NCBI RefSeq assembly: GCF_900102965.1
Contig: NZ_FNGM01000001.1
Location: 540,053 to 604,052, forward strand
From: Paenibacillus jilunlii
GTDB lineage: Bacteria; Bacillota; Bacilli; Paenibacillales; Paenibacillaceae
DNA: 64,000 nt
Reading direction: 5' to 3'
Each line of letters opens with the position of its first letter. The first letter of the stretch is position 1. The notes below the pieces were generated by a model. That model was not told the origin of the DNA. It made no database searches and worked only from the letters and a program-made list of their open reading frames with translations. This document shows positions 31,296-40,101 of this stretch, piece after piece. The position numbers and the translations under genes are program-made.

Positions 31296-32621
31296 ATGAT
31301 TAATCTAATTATGGCCATTCAAATATTAAGCTTCTTTTTTATTTTTCAATCTATTTCACGCTATCGCTTTACAATCCGGGAAATCATAATTTGGCTGACA
31401 GTGTTTGTATTGATTGGTTTTGTTTCTACATATTTTATCGGCGTATGGGGGGCTGTTACGCTCTTTCTCTGTTTTATTGGCATATCCTACTTCAAAAATC
31501 ATAAAACCATTACTGCGTTAGGTGTTTTTTACGGAGCATATGCTTTGGTTATGAATTCTTTTTTAGGCTATCTTGCAGCAGATCCGCTTACGCGTTTGGT
31601 TGAATTCATCTTTAGACAATCATCAGCAAATATTAACTATCTCCCGTATCTGTTTACAGCTATGGCACCGCCCGTTATCAATGAAATCGGTCTTAGAGCG
31701 GTACGCCGCTATGTTCCACAGCTTAACAAGGAAATTCTGCAGGAATCCAGCAGAGTCATTCTTTTTCCGGTGATTGTCCTTTTAATGATTATTATCCTTT
31801 CGGTATATCCGATCTTATCCATTGGTAATGCAACTGGTGATTTTAGTTCATTCCATAGAACATTACTGATAGGGATGTGGTTGCTGTTTATCATTGCCTT
31901 GCTGTATATGCAATTTCAATACAATCATATTCAAAAAAGAGTAATGGAAAAATCTAAAAGTGAACAATTGGTACAGCTGAAGGATTATGCAGCGCAGCTC
32001 GAAAAAATGTATGATGAGCTCAGAGGCTTTCGTCATGACTATGCTAATATCCTGTTGACTCTGGAGGATGGGATTTACCGCGAAGATTGGGAGCAAGTCA
32101 AACAAGTGTTTGAACAAACCGTTAAGCCGACGGGGCAACTAATGCGTAAGAATGAGTACAGCTTTGTCAAGCTGCGAAATCTGCATGTATCCGAGGTCAA
32201 AAGTATTCTGGCTGCGAAAATAATAATGGCCCAACAAATGAAAATAGATGTTTCGTTAGAAATTGAAGAACCCATTCAGCTGATTCAGATGGGATTGATT
32301 TCTTTTACCCGGATTCTCTCCATTTTATTGGATAATGCGATAGAAGCAGCAGCTAAGACGGAAAAAGCGAAGCTTTGGATTGTATTATTGGAAGATCCCG
32401 CCACTCAGCGGATTATCATTGAAAACAGCAGCGGAGAGAACTTCAGTTTACGGCGGCTGGGGGAACGCGGATACTCGTCAAAAGGCAAGGGGCGCGGGTT
32501 GGGACTATATAATGTGCAGCAGATTTTAAAAGAAAATCAATTTGTATCCCTTGAAACGGAAGCCCGCCCTAGTTTATTTTCTCAAACGCTTATCTTAAGA
32601 AAGACTGGGGAACGGAAATGA
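31296..32621 (+). CDS. AgrC-like sensor histidine kinase (GHKL type)
   Basis: An ATG at 31296 follows CTGGTGG; an earlier GTG (31284) is possible. Some six membrane helices occupy the first ~205 residues, as in peptide-sensing AgrC/ComD kinases. The cytoplasmic part has the phospho-acceptor helix LRGFRHDYANILLTLEDGI (His), an N box ILLDNAIEAAAK, and a G box SSKGKGRGLGLYNVQQIL, as in HATPase_c_5. It would autophosphorylate in response to a signal and pass the phosphate to the LytTR regulator, whose start overlaps its stop. No precursor peptide or AgrB-like processing gene is nearby. Confidence 0.85.
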   Translation: MINLIMAIQILSFFFIFQSISRYRFTIREIIIWLTVFVLIGFVSTYFIGVWGAVTLFLCFIGISYFKNHKTITALGVFYGAYALVMNSFLGYLAADPLTRLVEFIFRQSSANINYLPYLFTAMAPPVINEIGLRAVRRYVPQLNKEILQESSRVILFPVIVLLMIIILSVYPILSIGNATGDFSSFHRTLLIGMWLLFIIALLYMQFQYNHIQKRVMEKSKSEQLVQLKDYAAQLEKMYDELRGFRHDYANILLTLEDGIYREDWEQVKQVFEQTVKPTGQLMRKNEYSFVKLRNLHVSEVKSILAAKIIMAQQMKIDVSLEIEEPIQLIQMGLISFTRILSILLDNAIEAAAKTEKAKLWIVLLEDPATQRIIIENSSGENFSLRRLGERGYSSKGKGRGLGLYNVQQILKENQFVSLETEARPSLFSQTLILRKTGERK

Positions 32622-33373
32622 ACATATTTATTTTAGAGGATGACCTGATCCAGCAGCAGCGGTTAGAACGGATCATTCGGACATTGTTGTTAAAACATCA
32701 GATCCGTTGCCGGAGTTTATATTCGACCGCAAAACCGGATCATTTATTATCGCAAATTGAAAATGCGGCTGACCACCAGCTGTATTTTCTTGATCTGCAG
32801 ATCAAACATGAAGAGCATAAAGGGCTAGCTGTCGCTAAGGAAATTAGAAAAAAAGATCCCTACGGCACGATTGTTTTTGTTACCACCCATTCCGAGTTAG
32901 CGCCAATAACGTTTACATACCGGGTGGCTGCTTTAGATTTTATTGAAAAGGATTTAGAAGAAGAAGAATTTATTCAAAAAGTCGAAGAGTGCCTGTTCAT
33001 TGCCGATTCGCGCCGGACGGTTCCGGTAAGTTCCGATAACTTTACATTTGAGAATAAATACACCAGCTTTCAAATACCTTTTTCTGACATCCTTTATTTC
33101 GAAACTTCAGAAATTGCCCATAAAATAAGGTTAATTACTAAAACTAAAGTTCTTGATTTTTATGCTGAATTAAATGAAATTGCCGGTTATGATGACCGCC
33201 TTTTCCGCTGCCACCGGGCATTTGTAGTCAACTTATTTAATATTAGATCCGTTGATAAGAAGAACAAGCTTGTCTTGTTTGACCACGATGTAAGCTGTTC
33301 GGTCTCAAGAAGACTACAAAAGGAAACCATTGAAAGGATGGAAGCTTTAAGGCAGAAAGAGTTCCTTCATTAA
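32618..33373 (+). CDS. AgrA-like response regulator (LytTR)
   Basis: The ATG overlaps the kinase stop (ATGA). The 251-residue protein has a receiver domain with acidic pair FILEDD at the start and a phospho-acceptor Asp in QLYFLDLQIKHEE (about residue 59), followed by FVTTHSELA. The C-terminal LytTR DNA-binding domain (about 140-251) shows SFQIPFSDILYFETSEIAHK, YDDRLFRCHRAFVVNLFNI and VSCSVSRRLQKE. It probably drives the ABC transporter genes that follow after a terminator. Confidence 0.9.
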   Translation: MNIFILEDDLIQQQRLERIIRTLLLKHQIRCRSLYSTAKPDHLLSQIENAADHQLYFLDLQIKHEEHKGLAVAKEIRKKDPYGTIVFVTTHSELAPITFTYRVAALDFIEKDLEEEEFIQKVEECLFIADSRRTVPVSSDNFTFENKYTSFQIPFSDILYFETSEIAHKIRLITKTKVLDFYAELNEIAGYDDRLFRCHRAFVVNLFNIRSVDKKNKLVLFDHDVSCSVSRRLQKETIERMEALRQKEFLH

Positions 33374-33406
33374 GTGTTTTTTAAGGATTCATAAAAAATT
33401 CATAAG

Positions 33407-33450
33407 AAGTGCTGGAAGCTGTTTCTTAAATGGCCGCCAGCGCTTCTTTT
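33407..33450 (+). terminator. Terminator after the two-component genes
   Basis: AAGTGCTGG pairs with CCAGCGCTT across a 21-base interior, followed by CTTTTTCTTTT. Just upstream, ATTCATAA occurs twice as a direct repeat (33386-33402). Confidence 0.6.
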
Positions 33451-33581
33451 TCTTTTATAAGAGTACCGTTTATGAAGGTTAAGGGACGGTTGATGATATG
33501 CCCCTCTTGAATCGAAGGCAATAGCCTTATGCTGTAAACGTAGCAGGAAGATAGACCACACTGCATAAGGAGCGAGAAATA

Positions 33582-34506
33582 ATGGAAGCAATGATCCAGA
33601 TCAATCAATTATCAAAATCTTATCAAAAGAACGAAATCGTCTCAAAGGTAACCATGCGTATTAAAAAGGGTGAAATCTACGGATTCTTAGGCCCAAACGG
33701 TGCAGGGAAAACAACCATTATGAAAATGATCCTTAATTTGGTGAAGCCAACCTCAGGTGAGATTATTGTTCTGAATCAGCCTGTATCCAAAACGTCTTTT
33801 CAATACTTGGAGCATATCGGAAGCATCATTGAATATCCCGTTTTTTATGAACGCCTGACAGCTGCCGAGAATTTAAGATATCATTGTGATTACGCCCGTT
33901 TCCAGGGCAAGGCTCGAATCCATGAAGTGTTGGAGACAGTCGGCTTAACAGGGGTGGAAGATAAAAAAGTGAATGAGTTTTCCCTTGGGATGAAACAGCG
34001 CCTGGGAATTGCCAGAGCCATTCTTACCCAGCCGGCAAATATTGATTTTAGATGAGCCGATTAATGGTCTGGACCCGGTGGGAATCAAGGATATCCGGAT
34101 GCTTTTATTGAAGCTGAAGAAGGAGTACGGGATGACCATTTTAGTCTCCAGTCATATTGTTTCTGAGATTGAATCCATTGCGGATACGATTGGAATTATT
34201 AATCAGGGGCAACTAATCAGGGAAGTTAAGATGACTGAAATCAGAAAAGAAAATGTTGAATACCTGGAAATAAAAGTGGCAAACAGCAAGCAGGCGGCAC
34301 TTGTGCTGGAAGAAAAATTAAACCTGCATAACTTTGAAGCGGTTGATACAGAAACGATCCGGGTCTATCAGCATGAGGTGTCGCAATCGGTCATTAATAA
34401 AGAGCTGGTGCTAAATGATATCGTTGTAAACAGCATTGAAACACAGCAAAGCAACTTGGAAGAGTATTTCCTGAATCTCATTCATGGGGGCAGACAACAT
34501 GCTTAG
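33582..34506 (+). pseudogene. BcrA-like ABC transporter ATPase with a frameshift before Walker B
   Basis: ATAAGGAGCGAGAAATA precedes the ATG. The first frame gives a P-loop (GFLGPNGAGKTTIMKMIL), a Q-loop region and the signature FSLGMKQRLGIARAIL, then runs out at 34055 (ANIDFR). One extra A in GCAAATATTG (about 34036-34039) accounts for it. The next frame resumes ILILDEPINGLDPVGIKDIR (Walker B and D-loop), then LVSSHIVSEIESIADTIGII and a C-terminal domain to 34506. Without the extra base this is a normal ~307-residue bacitracin-type ABC ATPase. It is either a recent mutation or a sequencing error. The permease start overlaps the end. Confidence 0.85.
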
Positions 34507-35203
34507 ACTGATGAAAATTGAATGGCAGAGAAATCAGCTGGCGGGATACCTTATTAAGGCTCTGGTTTGTACGGTTATTATTTTTGGAATGGTGGCAGGC
34601 ATGGCTTTGATGTCAAATGCACAGAGTGAACCTATGTTTGCGGATTTTACAGCCTTTATGTCACTGGCCAATATCTTTGTCCGCATTACCTTTGTCGTTT
34701 TTTCGGGCATTATTATTTCCAGGTTAGTGATTGAAGAATATAAGAATAAAACCATTCAGTTGTTATTTTCATATCCCTTACCGCGTAAAAAACTGATTCA
34801 AGCAAAGCTACTGCTTGTTCTTGGTTTCTGTTTCTCAAGTGTCGTGATTTCTACAGTATTCATTGAGATTGTGACCGTCATGTTAAATCCGAACGTTCAT
34901 TTTTTCGAAACACCGGTGTCGTGGGGGGAATTGCTGGCGGCTGTTCCAGCTGTCTTGATCGCTTCAGCGATGACCGCAGGCTTAAGTCTTATCCCTTTAT
35001 TTTTCGGTATGCGTAAAAAATCTACTGCCACAACAATAACTAGTTCAGTAATCATAGGAACACTGCTAAATGCTACGGTTTCAGATGGAAGCTGTTCTGT
35101 ATCTATGTTTCAATTGATCGGGGTGCCTATCGTGTTCTGTGTGTTAGGTTTGACCGTAGCTTATCTATCGTACCGGAATATCGACCGGAAGGATGTTGCA
35201 TAA
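34499..35203 (+). CDS. ABC-2 type permease (BcrB-like)
   Basis: The ATG overlaps the end of the ATPase gene. The 234-residue protein begins LRLMKIEWQRNQLAGYLIKA and has six membrane helices. A cytoplasmic stretch (LVIEEYKNKTIQLLFSYPLPRKKLIQAKLL) is typical of ABC-2 permeases. It would form the membrane channel for the adjacent ATPase, as in bacitracin or lantibiotic immunity transporters. If the ATPase frameshift is real, the permease lacks its partner. Confidence 0.85.
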   Translation: MLRLMKIEWQRNQLAGYLIKALVCTVIIFGMVAGMALMSNAQSEPMFADFTAFMSLANIFVRITFVVFSGIIISRLVIEEYKNKTIQLLFSYPLPRKKLIQAKLLLVLGFCFSSVVISTVFIEIVTVMLNPNVHFFETPVSWGELLAAVPAVLIASAMTAGLSLIPLFFGMRKKSTATTITSSVIIGTLLNATVSDGSCSVSMFQLIGVPIVFCVLGLTVAYLSYRNIDRKDVA

Positions 35204-35206
35204 GTT

Positions 35207-36079
35207 ATGAAGACAAATAGATGGAACTGGATAATGGCAGCCGTTGTCTTGGCAGGAATCCTTGGGATTGCTTCGCAAGTGGGATCAAGAAAGCTGGAGA
35301 TATCGGAACATTTCCCGCCGGAAGCCATTCAGAGCATAGACATCATCAATGATTCGTGGGATCTTGAAGTGGAAGAATCAGCAGACAATCAAATTCATGT
35401 AGACATCACGGGCAGGCAGAAGGATAAGAAGAAGACTCCTGTTGCAGTGACACGTAGAGCTAATCGGCTCATTATTCAACAAGATAAACTAATTGGCGGT
35501 GCCTTCTCAGCGTTTACTTTTCAGAAAGAGGGAACCATTAGGTTGTCCATCCCCAAAAATACAGTAGAACAAGTGTCAGTGGTCAACCATCAAGGAGATC
35601 TGAATTTCCGGGCGTTAGCAACCCATGATTTAATCGTTCAAAATCAAGCAGGCAACGTAAAATTTAATCAAACTGAAGCGGATTCCGCGAACTTTAATCT
35701 AATTGAAGGCGACCTGTCTGTAAACAACAGCTCATTCGGCAGAATGGACGTAGCCGCCAAAGAGAATGATCTTTATTTTAAAAACGTAACCAGTTCAGTA
35801 ATGAATGTGTTTTCTAAAAGTGGTGAAATCGTCCTGCATGGGATGGAGGAGAAAGGTGAAAAAAGAATTGAAACCATAACTGGAGATATTCAGATTGTAT
35901 ATAAAACAGCACCATCCAGCTTAAAAGTGGCCGTGGAAAATACAAAAGGAGATTCAACCGTTCATTTAGCAAATCTCATAACCACGAAGGATACAGATGA
36001 GGATGTAAATGGAACCGTTGGCGCCGGTGGGAATTCTCTGTATGCCAAAAGCTATTCAGGAAGCATCGATGTTAAATAA
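35207..36079 (+). CDS. Membrane-anchored DUF4097-like beta-repeat protein
   Basis: It starts three bases after the permease stop. The 290-residue protein has an N-terminal membrane anchor (RWNWIMAAVVLAGILGIASQ) and a long repetitive beta region (about 55-285): IRLSIPKNTVEQVSVVNHQG, then NFRALATHDLIVQNQAGNVK, SGEIVLHGMEEKGEKRIETI. This matches DUF4097/putative adhesin beta-strand repeats, often found with LiaI- or Bcr-type stress genes. It probably faces outward. It seems to belong to the transporter operon. Confidence 0.75.
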   Translation: MKTNRWNWIMAAVVLAGILGIASQVGSRKLEISEHFPPEAIQSIDIINDSWDLEVEESADNQIHVDITGRQKDKKKTPVAVTRRANRLIIQQDKLIGGAFSAFTFQKEGTIRLSIPKNTVEQVSVVNHQGDLNFRALATHDLIVQNQAGNVKFNQTEADSANFNLIEGDLSVNNSSFGRMDVAAKENDLYFKNVTSSVMNVFSKSGEIVLHGMEEKGEKRIETITGDIQIVYKTAPSSLKVAVENTKGDSTVHLANLITTKDTDEDVNGTVGAGGNSLYAKSYSGSIDVK

Positions 36080-36206
36080 AGACATAAATTTGGAACTTTT
36101 CGCGCTGCGCTGTATGATGTATTTGTAAGTAACTATGTGCTGTATGGTAGAGTGTCCATGTCCCTATGGGCACCATTGGCACTATAAATGGAAAGGGGAA
36201 ATACAC

Positions 36207-36641
36207 ATGAGCTTTGAGAACCCGAGCCGGGAGCAGATTGGTGAAATTCTTGCTGCTGCAGGCAATATAGCTGTAGTCGGACTTTCCGACAAAACGGACC
36301 GCACCTCTTATATGGTGGCAGGCGCCATGCAGAGCCGCGGTTATCGTATTATTCCGGTCAACCCCTCTGTAGACGGTGAGATTCTGGGCGAGAAATGTTA
36401 TCATACGCTGGCAGAAATCCCTGAACCAGTGGACATTGTGAATGTCTTCCGCCGCAGTGAATACTGCGCAGACGTCGCCCGGGAAGCCGCTGACATCGGC
36501 GCGCGCGTGCTCTGGCTCCAGCAGGGCATCGTCAGCCAGGAGGCTGCCGACATCGCCGCTGAGCACGGGATGACCGCAATTATGGACCGCTGCATCAAGG
36601 TCGAGGAAGCAATCACCATGAAGGGCCGCAGCCGGGCGTAA
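36207..36641 (+). CDS. CoA-binding domain protein (YccU/YneT-like)
   Basis: AAAGGGGAAATACAC sets the ATG at 36207. The 144-residue protein is a Rossmann-type CoA-binding domain: NIAVVGLSDKTDRTSYMVAG, RGYRIIPVNPSVDGEILGEK, PVDIVNVFRRSEYCADVARE, LWLQQGIVSQEAADIAAEHG and IMDRCIKVEEA. It resembles YccU and the binding part of succinyl-CoA ligases. Role unknown. Single gene. Confidence 0.85.
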   Translation: MSFENPSREQIGEILAAAGNIAVVGLSDKTDRTSYMVAGAMQSRGYRIIPVNPSVDGEILGEKCYHTLAEIPEPVDIVNVFRRSEYCADVAREAADIGARVLWLQQGIVSQEAADIAAEHGMTAIMDRCIKVEEAITMKGRSRA

Positions 36642-36817
36642 GGGCTTAGCGGGGAACGCGTCGGCGAAGGGCCGAGCCGCCGGAACCCTGAACCCCGCCC
36701 CCCACCGCTTGTTCCCCATGTAGTGGCGCGGAACTTACGGCTGTAGGCATGGCCGGGCGATTTTCGCCGGATCAGTAGATTTTACCGGACGGCGTTGTTA
36801 TACTTAGAAGCAGACGA

Positions 36818-36866
36818 AGAACGTCCTATACCCGAATTGTACTCGGGTAGGGGCGTTCTTTTTTAT
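36818..36866 (+). terminator. Long hairpin terminator or leader hairpin
   Basis: AAGAACG with CGTTCTT, and TACCCGA with TCGGGTA, form a long two-part stem followed by TTTTTT. It ends about 22 bases before the ATG at 36888, so it may attenuate that gene rather than only end the previous one. Confidence 0.6.
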
Positions 36867-36887
36867 TTTGCCGGGGAGGGAATGAAC

Positions 36888-37556
36888 ATGGAGTTTGAGG
36901 AAGCGCACAGCATTTTCATCGAGCATCATAGCAGCGAACGGACAGGTGAGCGGAGAGGAAGGCTGCTGAGGGGACACAATTACGCCGAGAGGCTATTTTT
37001 GCAAAATGTGTGGTGGCCGCTGTTTGAGTCGCTGGAGCATTTGCATCCGGAATACGAAGTATTAGATTGGAACAGGAAGTCACAATTCTTGGATTTTGCA
37101 TTCCTGCCCACGAGCGGCGGCCGTTTTGGGATCGAATGTGACGGCTTCCAGAGCCATATAAAGGACATGGACCGTGAGAAATTCAGCTATGCCCTGAACC
37201 GCGATACCTTTTTGACAGGAATGGGGTGGAAGATGCTTCACTTTTCCTTTGATGATATTCAGCAGCGCCCTGAGGTATGCCGGATGCTTCTGCAGCTTGC
37301 ACTCGCACCATATTTAGCCAGAAAGACTGCGGTGAAGGATATCTTGTCCAAGGAAAAAGAAGTGCTCCGTCTGGCTTGGCAACTGGGGAAGCCCATCCGC
37401 CCGAAGGATGTATCCGGTCATTTTCTAATTAATTTTCGGACGGCGCGCAGGCTGCTGCAATCGCTGAGTGCAAAGGGGCTGCTGGAGCCGATAGCAGGTG
37501 GCCGGGGTGTTCGGTATTATGAAGTGAAGCCTATACCCGCTGATCAAGTGTGGTAA
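36888..37556 (+). CDS. PD-(D/E)XK nuclease-like protein with winged-helix end
   Basis: GGGGAGGG seven bases ahead favours the ATG at 36888; another ATG lies at 36882. The 222-residue protein reads YAERLFLQNVWWPLFESLEH, EYEVLDWNRKSQFLDFAFLP, RFGIECDGFQSHIKDMDREK and MGWKMLHFSFDDIQQRPE. The E-x-D-G and following Lys/Arg pattern, with the late 'FSFDDI', fits the DUF559/Vsr-like nuclease fold. A C-terminal helical part (FLINFRTARRLLQSLSAKGL) looks like a winged helix. It may be a DNA-repair or defence nuclease; unproven. Confidence 0.6.
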   Translation: MEFEEAHSIFIEHHSSERTGERRGRLLRGHNYAERLFLQNVWWPLFESLEHLHPEYEVLDWNRKSQFLDFAFLPTSGGRFGIECDGFQSHIKDMDREKFSYALNRDTFLTGMGWKMLHFSFDDIQQRPEVCRMLLQLALAPYLARKTAVKDILSKEKEVLRLAWQLGKPIRPKDVSGHFLINFRTARRLLQSLSAKGLLEPIAGGRGVRYYEVKPIPADQVW

Positions 37557-37612
37557 TGGAGTCTTAGAAATCATGAGGCATTAACGCTAACCACAGCTCC
37601 ATCGTATTTTGA

Positions 37613-37794
37613 TTGCATTTTGTGCAATTGAATTTACTAATTATCCACTAAAAAGTGATTCTATTGCACTTTGTGCAGCAGAATTTAGAAATATTCCTCA
37701 TTTTGAGCTGTTTTCGAACAATCTAATGTATGAAGTGCAACAGAATGCTAATTTGAGCAACTAGCCCCCTAATCTGTTGCACAAAATACATTAG
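37613..37794. repeat. Interspersed palindrome-like repeats (TTGCAnTTTGTGCA)
   Basis: Two direct 24-base copies (37613-37636 and 37664-37687) share TTGCA, TTTGTGCA and GAATTTA. Related or inverted pieces follow at about 37730-37754 (GTGCAACAGAAT) and 37774-37794 (CTGTTGCACAAAATACATTAG). Each core is a short inverted repeat around TGCA. Confidence 0.6.
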
Positions 37795-37837
37795 AATGGA
37801 TTCGGACAGCAAAGCGCCTTGGCCCCAGCTAAGCTTC

Positions 37838-37902
37838 GTCAAAGCTCCGTCAAAGCCCCGTCAAAGCTCCGCCAAAGTTTGATCAAGCTTGATCAAAGCT
37901 CG
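37838..37902. repeat. 11-bp tandem repeat
   Basis: Unit GTCAAAGCTCC at 37838, GTCAAAGCCCC at 37849, GTCAAAGCTCC at 37860 and GCCAAAGTTTG at 37871, followed by degenerate ATCAAGCTTG and ATCAAAGCTCG. Confidence 0.8.
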
Positions 37903-38214
37903 AAACAAGTCTCCAACAAATCTCGATCCATGCTCCAGCTAAGTGCGCATTGTGTATCTAACTAGAATGAACCCAGTTTCCAAACTATCTACCGCTGGCG
38001 AGAATAACTGATGACCTATCGGCACTAAATTCAGTAATATTACTCGGGATCATATAGCTATGCATGCCATAAACTAACTAAGCAGCATTCATCCACCAAC
38101 TCAGGCCTTCAACATAAAATTCCTCACTTGCAAGGTAATATTGCGGTCAGAATCTTTTGACAAAACCTGCTGCAGCGCTTACCATTCAATATAGAAAGAA
38201 AGGAGAGGGTCACC

Positions 38215-40101
38215 TTGAATTGGCTCGGATCTTTGCAGCAGTTGGGCAGAGCCATTATGCTTCCTACCATGGTGCTGCCGGCGGCGGCTATTTTGCTGAG
38301 TCTGGGCAGTTTGCCGTGGTCTGCATGGGGACTTTCTTCGGTATCCGAAGTGACTACTTACGCGGGGCAAGGGATTTTTTATTTCATGCCTTATTTGTTT
38401 GCGGTCGGTGTGGCGTGGGGGTTGTCCAATCAGGCCGGACCGGCGGGAATGGCGGCGCTCGCGGGGATGTTTACTTATGACCGGATAGTTTCCAACATGG
38501 GAGACGGGGCGGTACAGCCTGCAACACTAATCGGAATTATCCTCGGAATTGTCGCCGGTGTGGCGCATAACCGGTTCAAAAATATCAAGCTGCCGGAGGC
38601 GATCCAGTTTTTTGGAGGGTCGCGTTTTGTATTGCTGTTCATGGGTCTGTTCTCTGCCTTGTTCGCCTGGGTGATGCTTGGACTGTCGCCTGTGCTGCAG
38701 CATGGACTCGACATCCTGTTCCGTGATATACAGGCAACTGGCGGATATGGCGTATTTGTGTACGGAGTGTTATACAGAGTACTGACGGCGTTTGGCCTGC
38801 ACCATATTCTCAATAATGTGTTCTGGTTTCAGCTGGGAACCTTTACGACACCTGACGGCAGTGCAGTCGTGCAGGGGGATTTGCCGCGTTTTTTTGCCGG
38901 AGACCCTACAGCGGGCATCTTTATGGCTGGTCTGTTTCCGATTATGATGTTCGCGCTGCCGGCGATTGCGTTTGCCATTATTCAGGAAGCGCGCGAGGAT
39001 TTGAAGCCGAAGATCAAGAAGACGTTTTTGCGCGCCGCCATGGTCTGCTTCCTGACTGGTGTCTCGGAGCAGATTGAGTTTGCTTTTCTGTTCGCTTCGC
39101 CGTATTTGTTCGCGCTGCATGTGGTCATGTCCGGTCTGGCGATGGTGCTGACCTATGCGCTGGGCATCCATCACGGCTTCTCCTACTCGGCGGGGGCGAT
39201 TGACTTTTTCCTCAATATGCATCTGTCGCAGCGGGCTTGGCTGCTGATTCCAATCGGCATCGGCTATGGCATTGTTTATTATAATGTGTTCCGCTGGGCG
39301 ATCCGCCGCTTCCAGATTCCAACACCGGGACGCGAGGAAGGCTCGGAGCTGGGCGACTGGGCAGGCAATATTCCTTATCAGGCTCCGCTGATCCTGGAAG
39401 CGCTGGGCGGGAAGGAAAACATCGTGCAGGTACAGGCCTGCATCACACGGCTGAGATTAACAGTGCACAATGACCGGTATATCGACACCGGGGCACTGAA
39501 GGGACTTGGCTCTGCCGGCATCATTAAGCTGGGCGGGGGGAATGTCCAGGTCGTGTTCGGGACATATTCCGAGCTGATCCGGGAGGAGATCAACAAGCTG
39601 CTGCTCCGCGATCTGCCACAGGTGCTGTTCAGTTCGCCGATTCAGGGCCGGATGATGCCGATTGAAGAAGTGCCGGACCATATTTTTGCCGCGAAGCTGG
39701 TGGGCGACGGGGTAGCATTTTTCCCGGAAAAGGGAGAGCTCGTCTCGCCGGTCTTCGGCAAGGTCATGCACGTATACCCTACAATGCACGCAGTGGGCAT
39801 TTCTACGCCGGAGGGGCTGGAGGTGCTTATGCATATCGGGATCGATACTTCACAGCTTAAAGGGCCGTTTGAGGCGCTTGTGCAGGAAGGGGACAGTGTG
39901 GAGCCGGGGCAGCTACTGGTGAGATTTGATCTGACCTATTTGCGTGATCATGCACCTTCACTGGCGACACCAATGGTGATTACGAACCCGGACCGTGTGA
40001 AATCCTGGAGCTATGCTCCATTCAAAAATGTTAAAAAGGGGCAGTCCTCTGTGATGTCCGTGGTCTTACATGAAAGCAATGTTGGAGGGGTTGAAGCATG
40101 A
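38215..40101 (+). CDS. PTS sugar transporter EIICBA (GlcNAc/glucose family)
   Basis: AAGGAGAGGGTCACC precedes a TTG. The 628 residues hold a complete membrane EIIC (about 1-370; LHHILNNVFWFQLGTF and IHHGFSYSAGAIDFFLN are sugar-site regions), EIIB (about 385-465; phospho-Cys409 in VQACITRLRL) and EIIA (about 490-615; phospho-His540 in LMHIGIDTSQLKG). The domain order and the HHILNNVFWFQLG loop resemble NagE more than PtsG, so N-acetylglucosamine is the likelier sugar. Its stop overlaps the start of the enzyme I gene. Confidence 0.85.
   Translation: MNWLGSLQQLGRAIMLPTMVLPAAAILLSLGSLPWSAWGLSSVSEVTTYAGQGIFYFMPYLFAVGVAWGLSNQAGPAGMAALAGMFTYDRIVSNMGDGAVQPATLIGIILGIVAGVAHNRFKNIKLPEAIQFFGGSRFVLLFMGLFSALFAWVMLGLSPVLQHGLDILFRDIQATGGYGVFVYGVLYRVLTAFGLHHILNNVFWFQLGTFTTPDGSAVVQGDLPRFFAGDPTAGIFMAGLFPIMMFALPAIAFAIIQEAREDLKPKIKKTFLRAAMVCFLTGVSEQIEFAFLFASPYLFALHVVMSGLAMVLTYALGIHHGFSYSAGAIDFFLNMHLSQRAWLLIPIGIGYGIVYYNVFRWAIRRFQIPTPGREEGSELGDWAGNIPYQAPLILEALGGKENIVQVQACITRLRLTVHNDRYIDTGALKGLGSAGIIKLGGGNVQVVFGTYSELIREEINKLLLRDLPQVLFSSPIQGRMMPIEEVPDHIFAAKLVGDGVAFFPEKGELVSPVFGKVMHVYPTMHAVGISTPEGLEVLMHIGIDTSQLKGPFEALVQEGDSVEPGQLLVRFDLTYLRDHAPSLATPMVITNPDRVKSWSYAPFKNVKKGQSSVMSVVLHESNVGGVEA

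Larger units (their letters stand above)
37557..38214. other. 658-base intergenic region with repeats
   Basis: No gene is seen. It holds repeated 'TTGCACTTTGTGCAGCAGAATTTA'-type units (37613-37794; longest identical stretches are under 20 bases) and an 11-bp tandem repeat (37838-37902). The promoter of the PTS operon should lie near its right end; TTGACA at about 38156 is a -35 candidate. Confidence 0.6.

Noticed and set aside
33400..33608. Small precursor peptide gene for the AgrC-like kinase
   Set aside because: Both strands show only short frames without ribosome sites or a leader/cysteine pattern; the region contains a terminator.
37838..37902. CRISPR array
   Set aside because: Units are 11 bp, directly joined without spacers, and no cas gene is nearby.
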